Counted from the stretch's first letter, positions 37,491 through 46,778 are shown. The stretch is DNA of 64,000 nucleotides from Salipiger sp. IMCC34102 (GCF_004145405.1 NZ_SELQ01000009.1:43163-107162), one strand, 5' to 3'. Made by a program: numbers and translations. Notes: generated by a model from the letters alone, not told the origin.

Positions 37491-37524
37491 GCCTTAAAGG
37501 CGAGGCAGGCGACTGCCCTCGTCC

Positions 37525-37833
37525 TCAGGGCCCGAAGTTGACGAGGACATGCGCCAGCTTCACCGTGGCCGCGTCCGGCGTCATCGCCCAGGCGATGACG
37601 CGCTCGGGAAAGGTGCCGGCCGAGGCGATCTTGTCGACCTTCACCGCATAGACCCCGGGCCCCAGCAGCAGCATGGCGCTCACCTTCAGCATCACGTAGG
37701 TCAGCACGAGGATCGACACGCCCCGCAGCTTGTCGCGCCGGATTCGTCGCCGGAATCGGCTAACCGGCACGCGTCGGGCGGAGCCTGTCTCGGACCTCAT
37801 GTTCGACGTCTTCTTCCGACTGGAAAAAGCCAT
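37525..37833 (-). CDS. Small membrane protein of unknown function
   Basis: I do not recognise a family. The 102-residue product has a very basic N-terminus (VSRFRRRIRRDKLRG) followed by a hydrophobic helix (VSILVLTYVMLKVSAMLLLG), so it probably sits in the inner membrane with the N-terminus in the cytoplasm. The remaining 40 residues (VDKIASAGTFPERVIAWAM) would be periplasmic. The ATG at 37833 is chosen because AAGGT lies eight bases upstream; a longer frame to 37908 exists. It follows prmA on the same strand with a gap of 87 bases, so it may be co-transcribed. Confidence 0.65.
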   Translation of the reverse strand: MAFSSRKKTSNMRSETGSARRVPVSRFRRRIRRDKLRGVSILVLTYVMLKVSAMLLLGPGVYAVKVDKIASAGTFPERVIAWAMTPDAATVKLAHVLVNFGP

Positions 37834-37920
37834 TGTGCCTACCTTGTTGCGTGCCCCCGACGCGACTTGGCCCCGGGATTGCGGCATGCCGATGACATGG
37901 TTAGCCAATTGCCAAGGCGA

Positions 37921-38790
37921 TCAGTCCTTGCGCAGGCAAAGCGTGGTCCAGTCGCCGATCGTGTCGCGGTGCGAGACGGTGAACCCCTCAGCCTGGTAGA
38001 CCTTCGCGACCGCCTCGGCCTGCTCGTTGAGGATCCCCGACAGGATTGCCATCCCGTCCGGTGCAGTGCTGCGCGCCATGTCGGGAGCAAGCGCGATCAG
38101 CGGACCCTTGAGGATATTGGCGAAGACCAGATCGAAGGGTGCGGCCTGCGCCAGCACGTCCGACGCGAAGCCTGCCGCCACGTGCGAGGTGACGCGCCCG
38201 TCGAGCCCGTTGGCGGTAACATTGGCGCGGCTGACCTCGACGGCGGTCGGGTCGATGTCGGTGGCGATGACCGGGTTCGAGCTGATATGGGCCGCAGCCA
38301 TGGCGAGCACGGCTGTGCCTGCGCCGATATCAACGGCGTTGATCGGGACGAAGCCCGCCTCCACCAGCCGGTCGAAGGCGCGCAGGCAGCCCAGTGTCGT
38401 ACCGTGGTGACCGGTGCCGAAGGCCATCGCCGCCTCGATCAGCAAGGCGATCCGGCCCGGCGGCACCTTGTCGGCATCGTGGCTGCCGTAGACGAAGAAC
38501 CGTCCCGCCTCGACCGGCGGCAAGTCGCGCCGGACCTTGGCAACCCAGTCCTCGTCGGGCACCTCGGATATCCGGAACTCCGCCGCCGCCTCGGTCGCCC
38601 CCAGCACGGCGAGTTGCACGGGGTCGGGGGCGTCATCGAAATAGCAGGCGACCTCGAACAGGCCGGATCCGTCCTCGACCTCGAAGACGCCGATGCCGGT
38701 GGGTTCGGGATCTAAGCCCTCCAACCGAAGCGCAAGGCGGTCGGCGGGCGCGCGGCCCGTCGTGGTGGTGATCGCGGTCCAGGTGGTCAT
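37921..38790 (-). CDS. prmA: PrmA, ribosomal protein L11 methyltransferase
   Basis: PrmA trimethylates residues of ribosomal protein L11 with S-adenosylmethionine. The N-terminal substrate domain is short and divergent, as in Alphaproteobacteria. The methyltransferase fold begins with AMAFGTGHHGTTLGCLRAFD, continues with AVDIGAGTAVLAMAAA (the cofactor loop) and DIDPTAVEVSRANV, and carries the PrmA signature FANILKGPL. It has 289 residues. msrA lies upstream beyond a strong terminator, so prmA has its own promoter. Confidence 0.95.
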   Translation of the reverse strand: MTTWTAITTTTGRAPADRLALRLEGLDPEPTGIGVFEVEDGSGLFEVACYFDDAPDPVQLAVLGATEAAAEFRISEVPDEDWVAKVRRDLPPVEAGRFFVYGSHDADKVPPGRIALLIEAAMAFGTGHHGTTLGCLRAFDRLVEAGFVPINAVDIGAGTAVLAMAAAHISSNPVIATDIDPTAVEVSRANVTANGLDGRVTSHVAAGFASDVLAQAAPFDLVFANILKGPLIALAPDMARSTAPDGMAILSGILNEQAEAVAKVYQAEGFTVSHRDTIGDWTTLCLRKD

Positions 38791-38833
38791 GTCATAACTC
38801 CTTTGGCCAGTCCGTTAGCCCGGCTGCGCGCAA

Positions 38834-38863
38834 AGAAAAACCCCCGCCGGGTCGGGCGGGGGT
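38834..38863 (-). terminator. Rho-independent terminator after msrA
   Basis: On the minus strand ACCCCCGCC (38863-38855 side) pairs with GGCGGGGGT at 38848-38840 around a six-base loop and runs into TTTTCTTT. The stem has nine GC-rich pairs. It begins 21 bases after the msrA stop codon and separates msrA from prmA. Confidence 0.92.
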
Positions 38864-38884
38864 CGGTGTCTGTCGCGGTGCGGC

Positions 38885-39532
38885 TCAGGCCGCCGTGCCG
38901 ATCGGGCATGTCACCCCGGTGCCGCCGATCCCGCAGTAGCCATTGGGGTTCTTGGACAGATACTGCTGGTGGTATCCTTCGGCGAAGTAGAACTCGGGGG
39001 CGTCGACGATCTCCGTCGTGATCTGGCCGTAACCCGACTGGGTCAGGCGCGGCTGGAACTCGGCCTTGCTGGCCTCCGCCGCCGCACGCTGGGCGTCGTT
39101 CATGACGTAGATGCCAGAGCGGTACTGCGTACCCGCATCGTTGCCCTGGCGCATGCCCTGCGTGGGGTCATGCCCTTCCCAGAACACCTGCAGAAGGCGC
39201 TCGTAGCTGACCTTCGCGGGATCATAGACGACGCGCACCACCTCGTTGTGGCCGGTCTTGCCGGAGCAGACCTCTTCGTAGGTGGCATTGGGCGTGTAGC
39301 CGTCGGCGTAGCCCACGGCGGTGGAGTGAACGCCGTCGAGCTTCCAGAACATCCGTTCGACGCCCCAGAAGCAGCCCATGCCGAAAATGGCGATCTCCAT
39401 GCCCTCGGGGACGTCCTTGATGTCGGTGTCCAGCACGTGATGCTGGCGTTCGGTGGGAATGGGCTGATCGCGGCCGGGCAGCGCGTCCTCGGGTTTGACC
39501 ATTTCGGACTTGGCGCGGGACATGAAGAACAT
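38885..39532 (-). CDS. msrA: MsrA, peptide-methionine (S)-S-oxide reductase
   Basis: MsrA repairs oxidised methionine in proteins using thioredoxin. The catalytic cysteine is Cys54 in the signature [11 protein letters not shown]. Downstream are [20 protein letters not shown] and [17 protein letters not shown], and a C-terminal region with two more cysteines ([13 protein letters not shown]) that can resolve the disulfide. It has 215 residues. The N-terminal 45 residues precede the conserved fold as in other long MsrA. The protein fits an oxidative-stress theme with katG-oxyR some 9 kb away, though the genes are not linked. Confidence 0.95.
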   Translation of the reverse strand: MFFMSRAKSEMVKPEDALPGRDQPIPTERQHHVLDTDIKDVPEGMEIAIFGMGCFWGVERMFWKLDGVHSTAVGYADGYTPNATYEEVCSGKTGHNEVVRVVYDPAKVSYERLLQVFWEGHDPTQGMRQGNDAGTQYRSGIYVMNDAQRAAAEASKAEFQPRLTQSGYGQITTEIVDAPEFYFAEGYHQQYLSKNPNGYCGIGGTGVTCPIGTAA

Positions 39533-39586
39533 GGGAACACTCCTCTTTGGGGTTGTCCCTGATATAGGATCGCCACCGCGCCGTTT

Positions 39587-40810
39587 CTAGGCCACCACGG
39601 GCGCTGCGCCGAGCCGTGTCTCGTGCCCCGGAACCGGGTGGCGCGGGATCAGAAGCGCCAGGCAGACCGACACCCCCGCCATGCCTGCCGCCAGCCCGAA
39701 CACCAGCCCGGGCGAGACCAGCCAGAGCAATCCCAGCAGAACAGGCAGGAAGACCGCGGCAATGTGATTGATGGTGAAGGCCACCGCCGCGGTGGGGGCG
39801 ATGTCGCCGGGGTCGGCGATCTTCTGGAAATAGGTCTTCAACGCCAGCGCAAGGCCGAAGAAGATATGGTCGATCACGTAGAGCGCTGCCGCGACCGCCA
39901 TGCCCCAGTCGAACAGGTAGACCCCGCCGTAGGCCAGGAACACCAGCATCAGGCCTATGTATTCGAACAACAGCGCGCGCTGCTCCCCGAAGATCGCGAC
40001 GATCCGCCCCAGGACGGGCGCGATCAGCACGTTTGCGATCAGCGTGACGAGGAAGAGCGATGTGACCTCGTGCACCTCGAAGCCGAAACGTTCGACCATC
40101 ATGAAGCCCGCGAAGACCACGAAGATCTGCCGCCGCGCGCCCGCCATGAACTGAAGCGCGTAGTAGAGCCAGTAGCGCCGGCGCAGCACGAAGGTCTTGA
40201 GTTGCGGATGCGGGGCCTCGAACTGCGGATAGGCCAGCAGTGCGAAGACCGCGATCGCCGCCGTGATCCCGCCGGAGGCGAGATAGACGAAGTTGTAGGA
40301 CAGATCGAACGTCTCCCAGGTCATGACGATGGCGACGTAGGCCAAGAGTGTGGCCCCCGATCCCGCCGCCATGATCCAGCCCAGCGTCTGCGGCGCGCGG
40401 TCCCGGTCGATCCACTGCAGCTGCAGCGACTGGTTGACCGTCTCGAAGTAGTGGAACCCGATCGACGACAGCATCGTGATCGCGAGGATTCCGCCCATCT
40501 GGGGAAACCACGCGGTCACCGCCGTCGAGACGCCAAGGAGCAGCAGGGCGACGAGGCCCAGGACCTGCTCTCGAAAGACCATGATCAAGGCGATGACCCC
40601 GATCGCAAGGAAACCCGGTATCTCTCGGACCGTGTGCAGCAGGCCGATGTCGGCCCCGTCGAAGCCCGCGACCTCGACCACGAAGTTGTTCAGGAGCGCC
40701 GACCACGTGGAGAACGCGATCGGCATCGCCATCGCGACCAGGAACAACAGGGCAATAGGCCTGCGCCAAATAGGCAGGGCGGTCGCTTCGGAGAGTTTGA
40801 CAATCTTCAT
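39587..40810 (-). CDS. Major facilitator superfamily transporter
   Basis: This 407-residue membrane protein shows twelve likely helices in two halves and no soluble domain. The first helix starts near residue 18 (PIALLFLVAMAMPIAFSTW). MFS-like features include the short cytoplasmic linkers with charged turns, for example the loop after LGWIMAAGSGATLLAYVA. The motif-A sequence is weak, so the substrate group cannot be assigned. The ATG at 40810 lacks a good ribosome site, and the next in-frame ATGs fall within the first helix, so this start is kept. It stands alone, with msrA 54 bases downstream on the same strand. Confidence 0.8.
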   Translation of the reverse strand: MKIVKLSEATALPIWRRPIALLFLVAMAMPIAFSTWSALLNNFVVEVAGFDGADIGLLHTVREIPGFLAIGVIALIMVFREQVLGLVALLLLGVSTAVTAWFPQMGGILAITMLSSIGFHYFETVNQSLQLQWIDRDRAPQTLGWIMAAGSGATLLAYVAIVMTWETFDLSYNFVYLASGGITAAIAVFALLAYPQFEAPHPQLKTFVLRRRYWLYYALQFMAGARRQIFVVFAGFMMVERFGFEVHEVTSLFLVTLIANVLIAPVLGRIVAIFGEQRALLFEYIGLMLVFLAYGGVYLFDWGMAVAAALYVIDHIFFGLALALKTYFQKIADPGDIAPTAAVAFTINHIAAVFLPVLLGLLWLVSPGLVFGLAAGMAGVSVCLALLIPRHPVPGHETRLGAAPVVA

Positions 40811-40980
40811 GACACGGCTCTACGCCGTGGCGCGGGTTTTGGCGAGTCGCACGTCGATGGCGCAGGACGCGGTCGAGCGTGCTGTTGCCGGGTTGGCCGT
40901 GAAGGCGCCCTGCCCCGTTCGCGCACGAACAGCCGCATGCGACGGCTTGACGACGGGACAGGTCTGCGCCCCCATGGGGC

Positions 40981-41595
40981 ATGGACGCCACCCCTCTCGA
41001 TCCGCGCCTGCAGGTCGCCCTGTTCACCGCTTCGGTGACGGTGATCCTGTGGGGGCTCAAGCAACTGCTGGACGCCGTCGCCGCCTGGCGCGCGCGGCGG
41101 CGCAGTCGCGACCAGCTCGTGCGCGCGCTCTACGCCGAGGTCCGGTTCAACGTGGCCGAACTGGCCGACGCCGCCGCCAACGGCGTCAAGATCGAGGATA
41201 TTCGAGAGGCGATGGAGCGTCGCACGGGTACGATTCCGCATATGACCGACGCGCGGCACGATGCGATCTGGCATTCGCGCCTGGCGGAGCTTCCCTTGCT
41301 GGAGGATGCGCTGATCGGGTCCCTCATCCGGTTCTACGGTCGAATGGAGAAGATCCACGTCCAGATCGCCGGGCTGAACCTGCCCAGCTACGCGACGATC
41401 TCTACGAACGGAAAGCTGAAGGTGATGGACCGCATCAACACACAGATCGCAGCCGCCCGGGACGACGGGCGCAAGGTTTTGGATCTATTAGAAGAGCACT
41501 ACCCGACGATCCTGACCGCGCAGGCGGCGCTGCGCGCAGAAAACCGTCTTTCGGACAGTTTCGGATCAGACGACGACGGGGTCGGGACCGGATGA
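40981..41595 (+). CDS. Uncharacterised membrane-anchored protein
   Basis: I do not recognise a family. The 204-residue product has one membrane helix near the N-terminus (residues 10-27, VALFTASVTVILWGLKQL), then a basic stretch (AWRARRRSRDQLVRALYAEV) and a helical soluble part with EDIREAMERRTGTIPHM and MDRINTQIAAARDDGRKVLDLL. The C-terminus is acidic (GSDDDGVGTG). GGGGC lies just before the ATG. The layout, a membrane anchor with a long coiled helical tail, is common in hypothetical proteins of Rhodobacterales. It is a single gene between two minus-strand genes. Confidence 0.65.
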   Translation: MDATPLDPRLQVALFTASVTVILWGLKQLLDAVAAWRARRRSRDQLVRALYAEVRFNVAELADAAANGVKIEDIREAMERRTGTIPHMTDARHDAIWHSRLAELPLLEDALIGSLIRFYGRMEKIHVQIAGLNLPSYATISTNGKLKVMDRINTQIAAARDDGRKVLDLLEEHYPTILTAQAALRAENRLSDSFGSDDDGVGTG

Positions 41596-41693
41596 CATGG
41601 GGGCTACCTTTCATGTGCGTGACGTCAAGATAGGGGGCCGCCTGCCCTCTGGCAAGATTGCACCGGAAGATGACCGAAAGGTAAACCTGCGCG

Positions 41694-43886
41694 TCAGTAA
41701 AAGCTTTGCGGATCGATATCGATCGCCATGCGCATCTCGCCCCGCAACTTGAACTGCCCGGCCCAATCGGCAAGGGCACGTTGCAAGGGCGCGGCCTTGT
41801 CGGCCTTCACCAGAAGGCGCACGCGATGGCGCCCCCGGATCCGCGCGATGGGGGCCGGTGCGGGGCCAAAGACCTGCGCCCCGATACGGCGCAGGGGTGC
41901 ATCCTGACGCGCCATCGCCGTACCCAGATCGAAGACTTCCTGCACGTCGGTCGAGGACAGAACGATCCCCGCCATGCGCCCGTAAGGCGGCACGCCCGCC
42001 GCACGACGCTCGGCGGCCTCGGCCTCCCAGAAGGCCTCCTCGTCGCCCGCGATGGTGGCGCGGATCACGGCGTGGTCTGGCTGGTAGGTCTGCAAAAGCG
42101 CCTCGCCCGGCTTGTCCGCCCGGCCCGCGCGCCCGGCCACCTGCCGCATCAGCTGGAACGTCCGCTCGGCGGCGCGCAAATCGGAGCCCTGCAGCCCGAG
42201 GTCCGCGTCGATCACCCCTACCAGCGTCAGATTCGGAAAGTTGTGCCCCTTTGCCACCAGCTGCGTGCCGATCACGATATCGGCCGCCCCTTCCGCGATC
42301 TGCGCGATATGCGCCTTCATCGCGCGGGCGGACCCATAGAGATCGCTCGACAGCACCGCCACGCGGGCCTGCGGGAACAGCTCCGTCACCTCCTCGCCCA
42401 TCCGTTCGACGCCGGGGCCCACGGCGGAAAGCTTGTCCTCCGCTCCGCAGGACGGACAGACGGTGGGCATCGGTTTCGTCTCGCCGCACTGGTGGCACAT
42501 TAACCGTTTGAGAAAGCGGTGCTCGACCATGCGCGCGTCGCAGTGATCGCAGCCGATCTGGTGCCCGCAGGCCCGGCACAGCGTCACCGGCGCGTAGCCG
42601 CGGCGGTTGAGAAACACGAGGCTCTGCTCGCCGCGGTCGAGCCGGTCCTGCATCGCCGCGCGCAGGGCGGGCGACACCCATCGGCCGCCCGGCAGGTCCT
42701 GCTCGCGCATGTCGATCGCGCGCATCTTCGGCAGCACCGCCGCGCCGAACCGCGCGGTGAGCGTCAGGCGGCGGTACTTGCCTGCCTCGACGTTGGCCCA
42801 GCTTTCCAGAGACGGCGTGGCGGAGGCCAGCACCACCTGTGCAGACAGGCCCGCCGCGCGCAGCACCGCCATGTCGCGGGCGTTGTAGAGCACGCCATCC
42901 TCCTGCTTGTAGGAGGTGTCGTGTTCCTCGTCGACGACGATCAGCCCAAGGTCGCGGTAAGGCAGGAACAGCGCCGAGCGTGCGCCGACCACCATCGGCG
43001 CGTCCCCCTGCCCGACCATCCGCCAGACGCGGCGCCGTTCGGTCTGGGTCACGCCGGAATGCCATTCGGCGGGCCGCGCCCCGAACCGCGCCTCGACCCG
43101 TTCGATGAACTCGCCTGTCAGCGCGATCTCGGGCAGCAGGACCAGCGCCTGTCGCCCCTGCCGCAGGCATTCGGCAACCGCCTCGAGGTAGACTTCGGTC
43201 TTCCCGGAGCCGGTCACGCCCTTGAGCAGCGTGGTGCCGTAGATGCCGTCGCGCAGACCGCCGCGCAGCACCTCGGACGCTTGCGCCTGATCCTCCGTCA
43301 GCGCCTTGCCACCGTGATCGGGATCAAGCGCGGGATAGGGCGTGTCGCGCGGGGCGTCCTCTTCGCGGACGGCGCCCTGCTTGGCCAGGCCCTTCACGAC
43401 CGAGACGCCGACGCCGGCCATGTCCGCAAGTTCCTTGCCCGTGAACGACAGGCCGCCGTAGTCGCGCAGCACATCCAGCACGCGGGCGCGGGCGTCGGTC
43501 TGGCGCGTGGGCGCCGTGTCGCCCAGCCGGTAGACCTTGCGGGTGCCGGGCGGATCGCCCAGCCCCGGGGCGCGGGTGGCCAGCCGCAGCATCTGGTCGA
43601 GCGGGGTCAGCGTGTAGTCAGCCGCGCGGGCCAAGAAGCTGCGCATCTCGTCGCGCATGGGGGCCACGTCGAGCACGCGGATGACCGAACGGACCTTCGC
43701 TGCGTCGTAATCCCCGGCCCCCGCCTGCCAGACGACCCCCAGAACCTTGCGCGGCCCCAGCGGCACTTCGACGAAGGCGCCGAGAAAACAGCCGCCCTCC
43801 GGCGCCTTGTAGTCCAGCACCCGGCCCAGCGGCTGGGTCGTCAGCACGCCGACAAGCGTACCTTGGGGGAAATGGGATGGGGTCAT
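41694..43886 (-). CDS. priA: PriA, replication-restart helicase
   Basis: PriA reloads the replisome on stalled forks. The N-terminal DNA-binding region begins VGVLTTQPLGRVLDYKAPEG. The helicase has Walker A LLKGVTGSGKTEVYLEAV and the DEEH box in IVVDEEHDTSYKQEDG. The zinc-binding cysteines lie in CRACGHQIGCDHCDARM and CHQCGETKPMPTVCPSCGAE. Motif V/VI blocks GTQLVAKGHNFPNLTLVG and RTFQLMRQVAGRAGRADK follow. The ATG at 43886 is chosen because CAGGTCGCC precedes it and the family starts here; the frame is open to 43976. It has 730 residues. A hairpin-rich stretch lies directly upstream. Confidence 0.96.
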   Translation of the reverse strand: MTPSHFPQGTLVGVLTTQPLGRVLDYKAPEGGCFLGAFVEVPLGPRKVLGVVWQAGAGDYDAAKVRSVIRVLDVAPMRDEMRSFLARAADYTLTPLDQMLRLATRAPGLGDPPGTRKVYRLGDTAPTRQTDARARVLDVLRDYGGLSFTGKELADMAGVGVSVVKGLAKQGAVREEDAPRDTPYPALDPDHGGKALTEDQAQASEVLRGGLRDGIYGTTLLKGVTGSGKTEVYLEAVAECLRQGRQALVLLPEIALTGEFIERVEARFGARPAEWHSGVTQTERRRVWRMVGQGDAPMVVGARSALFLPYRDLGLIVVDEEHDTSYKQEDGVLYNARDMAVLRAAGLSAQVVLASATPSLESWANVEAGKYRRLTLTARFGAAVLPKMRAIDMREQDLPGGRWVSPALRAAMQDRLDRGEQSLVFLNRRGYAPVTLCRACGHQIGCDHCDARMVEHRFLKRLMCHQCGETKPMPTVCPSCGAEDKLSAVGPGVERMGEEVTELFPQARVAVLSSDLYGSARAMKAHIAQIAEGAADIVIGTQLVAKGHNFPNLTLVGVIDADLGLQGSDLRAAERTFQLMRQVAGRAGRADKPGEALLQTYQPDHAVIRATIAGDEEAFWEAEAAERRAAGVPPYGRMAGIVLSSTDVQEVFDLGTAMARQDAPLRRIGAQVFGPAPAPIARIRGRHRVRLLVKADKAAPLQRALADWAGQFKLRGEMRMAIDIDPQSFY

Positions 43887-44368
43887 GGCGACCTGAGAGT
43901 GGGACCGAAGGTGCGAAAGGGTCCCCACGAGGTAATGGCTTGGCAGCCAAAGGCCAAGCCCGCCCGCGGTCCGCAAGCCGGGTCCCGCATTCTTGCGGGA
44001 ACATCGTCACCGAACAAGACCGGTGCCGCCCAGGTCCAAAGCCATTCCGCAAAAGGAAAAAAAGCGCGCCCCGTTTCCGGGGCGCGCCTTGAGCGTTGAT
44101 CATCCACTCGATGGGAACACTTAGGTCGCTCCCGTGCCTCCGCCAAGCCGCCCGTTTGTGCAGTGTCGAAAATCCGCCTGCGGGGTTACTTTTCTGCATC
44201 AGATAAGGCGCGCATCCACGGTCCGCCCAGGAAACAGGCACGCGCAGAGTTCCGCCGACCGCCTGTCTCCGAGCGGCATCACATCCGCCCGACCTCGGCC
44301 CGAGGGCTGTGCGCCCGCGACCGCAGGATGTAGTCTCGCCGAAAACAGTCCAAAGAGACCCAAGCGAC
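43887..44368. other. Structured intergenic region between priA and the DUF484 gene
   Basis: No protein gene is recognised in 482 bases. The part next to priA is full of inverted repeats: GGCTTGGC/GCCAAGCC (43937-43960), TCCCGCA/TGCGGGA around a TTCT loop (43983-44000), and CACCG/CGGTG (44008-44025). A strong minus-strand terminator lies at 44057-44087. The right half, up to the DUF484 start, holds no clear feature beyond the weak ribosome site at its end. Many relatives have a transaldolase-like gene (fsa) at this place; none is visible here. Confidence 0.55.
44057..44087 (-). terminator. Strong terminator with no assigned upstream gene
   Basis: On the minus strand GCGCGCCCC pairs with GGGGCGCGC over nine bases (plus-strand arms 44064-44072 and 44079-44087) around a six-base loop, and is followed by seven T (44063-44057). 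It is 170 bases upstream of the priA start, so it does not end priA. The transcript it ends must start between here and 44368, where no minus-strand gene is seen; a small RNA or an attenuated priA leader are the options. Confidence 0.85.
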
Positions 44369-45088
44369 ATGAGCAGCCAATCCCCCCTCACCGGTCCTCT
44401 CCGGGACCAGATCCTGTCCGATCCCGACCTCGTTCTGGACGACAAGGACATCATGCGCGCGCTGGTCGCCGCGAACGAAAACGCGATGGGCGGCAATGTC
44501 GTCGACCTGCGCGGCGTCGCGATGGAGCGGCTCGAGACCCGGCTCGACCGGCTGGAGGATACCCACCGCTCGGTCATCGCCGCGGCCTACGAGAATCTCG
44601 CCGGCACGAACCAGGTGCATCGCGCCGTGCTGCGCCTGATGGAAGCGCCGCGATTCGAGACCTTCCTTTCGGATCTGGCGGGCGACGTCGCGGATACGCT
44701 GCGCGTCGATCGGATGCGCCTCGTCCTTGAATCGCAAGCCAGCCCCGACGATCCCGCGGTGCGCACGCTGGGTTCCGTTCTGAGCGTGGGAGAGCCGGGG
44801 TTCTGCGACCGCTACATCACCGGGGGACGCGACATCCCGGTCCGCCCCGTGACGCTGCGGCAGGTGCAGGGCCAGGGCACGCTGATCCCCGGGGACGATG
44901 CCGACTTCATCCGCTCCGAGGCCTGCCTGAAGCTGGACCTCGGTCCGGGTCGCCTGCCCGGAATGCTGGTGATGGGCTCCGAGGATCCGCACCTCTTCAC
45001 CGCGCAGCAGGGGACCGATCTGCTGGGCTTCTTCGGCGGCGTGTTCGAGCGTGTGATGAAACGCTGGCTGGACTCGGGCGCGGCGTGA
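44369..45088 (+). CDS. DUF484 family protein
   Basis: This 239-residue cytoplasmic protein has a helical N-terminus (LRDQILSDPDLVLDDKDIM, LETRLDRLEDTHRSVI) followed by a GAF-like C-terminal domain, the usual build of DUF484. The family is nearly always found just before xerC, as here, but its role is unknown. The ATG at 44369 follows AGAGACCCAAGCGAC; a longer open frame upstream has no better signal. The TGA overlaps the GTG start of xerC (GTGA), so the two are translationally coupled. Confidence 0.9.
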   Translation: MSSQSPLTGPLRDQILSDPDLVLDDKDIMRALVAANENAMGGNVVDLRGVAMERLETRLDRLEDTHRSVIAAAYENLAGTNQVHRAVLRLMEAPRFETFLSDLAGDVADTLRVDRMRLVLESQASPDDPAVRTLGSVLSVGEPGFCDRYITGGRDIPVRPVTLRQVQGQGTLIPGDDADFIRSEACLKLDLGPGRLPGMLVMGSEDPHLFTAQQGTDLLGFFGGVFERVMKRWLDSGAA

Positions 45089-45999
45089 TCTCGCCGCAGC
45101 TCTCAGCGGCCCTGACCGGCTGGCTTGCGCATTGTCAGGCTCTGCAAGGGGCCGCGGAGACCACGATCACCGCCTACAGGGCCGACGTGGCGGGGTTCCT
45201 GTCCTTCATGCAGATGCACCACGCAGAGCAGGTCGGCCTTGGCCCCATCGCGCGGATCACGACCACCGACATGCGCGCCTGGATGGCCCACGAACGCGCC
45301 CGCGGGGTCGGCGCAAGATCGCTGGCGCGCGAACTTTCGGCGGTGAAGAGCTTCTATCGCTGGCTGTCGGACCGCGAGGGGTTCGAGCCCACGGCCGTCC
45401 TGTCGATCCGCGCGCCCAAGTTCACCGCGAAACTGCCCCGCCCGCTGGAAGTCGATGCCGCCCGCGCGATCATCGACCGGGTCGAATGCCAGTCCGAGGA
45501 GCCTTGGGTCGCCGCCCGCGACGTGGCCGTCGTCACCGTGCTATGGGGCTGTGGGCTGCGCATCTCCGAAGCGCTGGGCCTGACCGGGCGCGCCCTGCCC
45601 CTGCCGGAGGTGCTGCGCATCACCGGAAAGGGTGGCAAGGAAAGGGTCGTTCCGGTCGTCCCCGCCGCCCGCGCCGCGGTGGACGCCTACGCCAGGCTCT
45701 GCCCGCATGAGTTGACCCGCGACGCGCCGCTATTCCGCGGCATCCGGGGCGGGCCGCTGAACCCGCGCGCGGTGCAGAAGGTCATGGCAGCCTCGCGCAT
45801 GCAACTGGGCCTGCCGGCCAGCGCCACGCCCCACGCGCTGCGCCACAGCTTCGCAACCCATCTTCTGGCCGCCGGGGGAGATCTGCGCGCGATCCAGGAA
45901 CTGCTCGGCCACGCGAGCCTCTCCACCACGCAGGCCTACACCTCCGTCGACAGCGCGCGCCTGATGGAGGTCTACGACGCAGCCCACCCGCGCGCCTGA
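45085..45999 (+). CDS. xerC: XerC-type tyrosine recombinase
   Basis: This site-specific recombinase resolves chromosome dimers at dif together with XerD. The catalytic residues are all present: Arg159 (GCGLRISEALGL), the lysine of the beta-hairpin (TGKGGKERVVP), His250 and Arg253 (PHALRHSFATHLL), His276 (ELLGHASLSTTQAY) and the nucleophile Tyr285. The N-terminal core-binding domain covers residues 5-100. It starts with a GTG overlapping the DUF484 stop. It has 304 residues, the normal XerC length, and the gene context (DUF484-xerC) supports housekeeping XerC and not a mobile-element integrase. Confidence 0.93.
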   Translation: MISPQLSAALTGWLAHCQALQGAAETTITAYRADVAGFLSFMQMHHAEQVGLGPIARITTTDMRAWMAHERARGVGARSLARELSAVKSFYRWLSDREGFEPTAVLSIRAPKFTAKLPRPLEVDAARAIIDRVECQSEEPWVAARDVAVVTVLWGCGLRISEALGLTGRALPLPEVLRITGKGGKERVVPVVPAARAAVDAYARLCPHELTRDAPLFRGIRGGPLNPRAVQKVMAASRMQLGLPASATPHALRHSFATHLLAAGGDLRAIQELLGHASLSTTQAYTSVDSARLMEVYDAAHPRA

Positions 46000-46082
46000 A
46001 CTCCGCTGGCCTTCTGCCAGTGCATGCTACATCGTGAGAGAAGGCAGCCCCGTCTGCATCCCGTGTCCAAGCAGAGGATCCC

Positions 46083-46778
46083 ATGACCCCAGCCCAGAAA
46101 GCCCTCGGCGTCCATCTTCTGACCGCGACCGGCGCTGTCCTCGCGATGCTCGCCATGCTGGAAGCCGTTCAGCACGACTGGTCGATGATGTTCGTCTGGC
46201 TGGTCGCGGCACTCTGGGTCGACGGGATCGACGGCCCCCTCGCCCGCCGCTACGACGTCCACACCAACGCGCCCATGTTCGACGGCGTGCTGCTCGACCT
46301 GATTATCGACTATCTCACTTACGTGTTCATTCCCGCCTACGCGCTTTACGGATCCGGCCTGATGGACGGCTGGTCCGGCTGGGTGGCGATCATCGTCATC
46401 ACCTATACATCGGCGCTCTATTTCGCGGACACGCGTATGAAGACCACCGACTACAGCTTCCGCGGCTTTCCGGGCTGCTGGAACATGCTGGTGTTGGTGC
46501 TTTTCGCGCTGACCCCGCCGTGGTGGGTCTGTCTTGGCCTCACGATCGTGCTGTCCGTGGCGATGTTCCTGCCGGTGAAATTCGTCCACCCCACCCGCAC
46601 GAAACGCTGGAGCATGTTGACCCTGCCCATGTCGGTGGCCTGGGTGTTCTTCGCCAGCTGGGCCGCACTCAGCGGGTTCGAGAACATCCCCCTCGTCGAC
46701 ATCGGCCTGATCGTGACGAGCGTCTACCTCACCCTCGCCGGTGCCGCACAGCAACTGCTTTACGGCCCCGAGGGCTGA
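46083..46778 (+). CDS. pcsA: Phosphatidylcholine synthase
   Basis: PcsA condenses CDP-diacylglycerol with choline to give phosphatidylcholine, a membrane lipid of many Alphaproteobacteria. It is a CDP-alcohol phosphotransferase with the metal motif spread over DGIDGPLARRYD and then MFDGVLLDLIIDYLTY, giving the D-G-x2-A-R-x8-G-x3-D-x3-D pattern. Seven or eight membrane helices span the 231 residues. GAGGATCCC precedes the ATG. It is a single gene, 83 bases after xerC. Making phosphatidylcholine directly from choline fits an organism that meets choline from plants, algae or animals. Confidence 0.9.
   Translation: MTPAQKALGVHLLTATGAVLAMLAMLEAVQHDWSMMFVWLVAALWVDGIDGPLARRYDVHTNAPMFDGVLLDLIIDYLTYVFIPAYALYGSGLMDGWSGWVAIIVITYTSALYFADTRMKTTDYSFRGFPGCWNMLVLVLFALTPPWWVCLGLTIVLSVAMFLPVKFVHPTRTKRWSMLTLPMSVAWVFFASWAALSGFENIPLVDIGLIVTSVYLTLAGAAQQLLYGPEG

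Noticed and set aside
43887..44090. The hairpin-rich region before priA as SRP, 6S, RNase P or tmRNA
   Set aside because: None of the conserved core sequences of those RNAs (for example GGUCAGGUCCGGAAGGAAGC of SRP RNA) could be found on either strand.
45085..45999. The tyrosine recombinase as an integrase marking a genomic island at the nearby tRNA-Ser
   Set aside because: Length, the DUF484 partner and the translational overlap fit housekeeping XerC, and no direct repeats of the tRNA end or mobile genes were seen.
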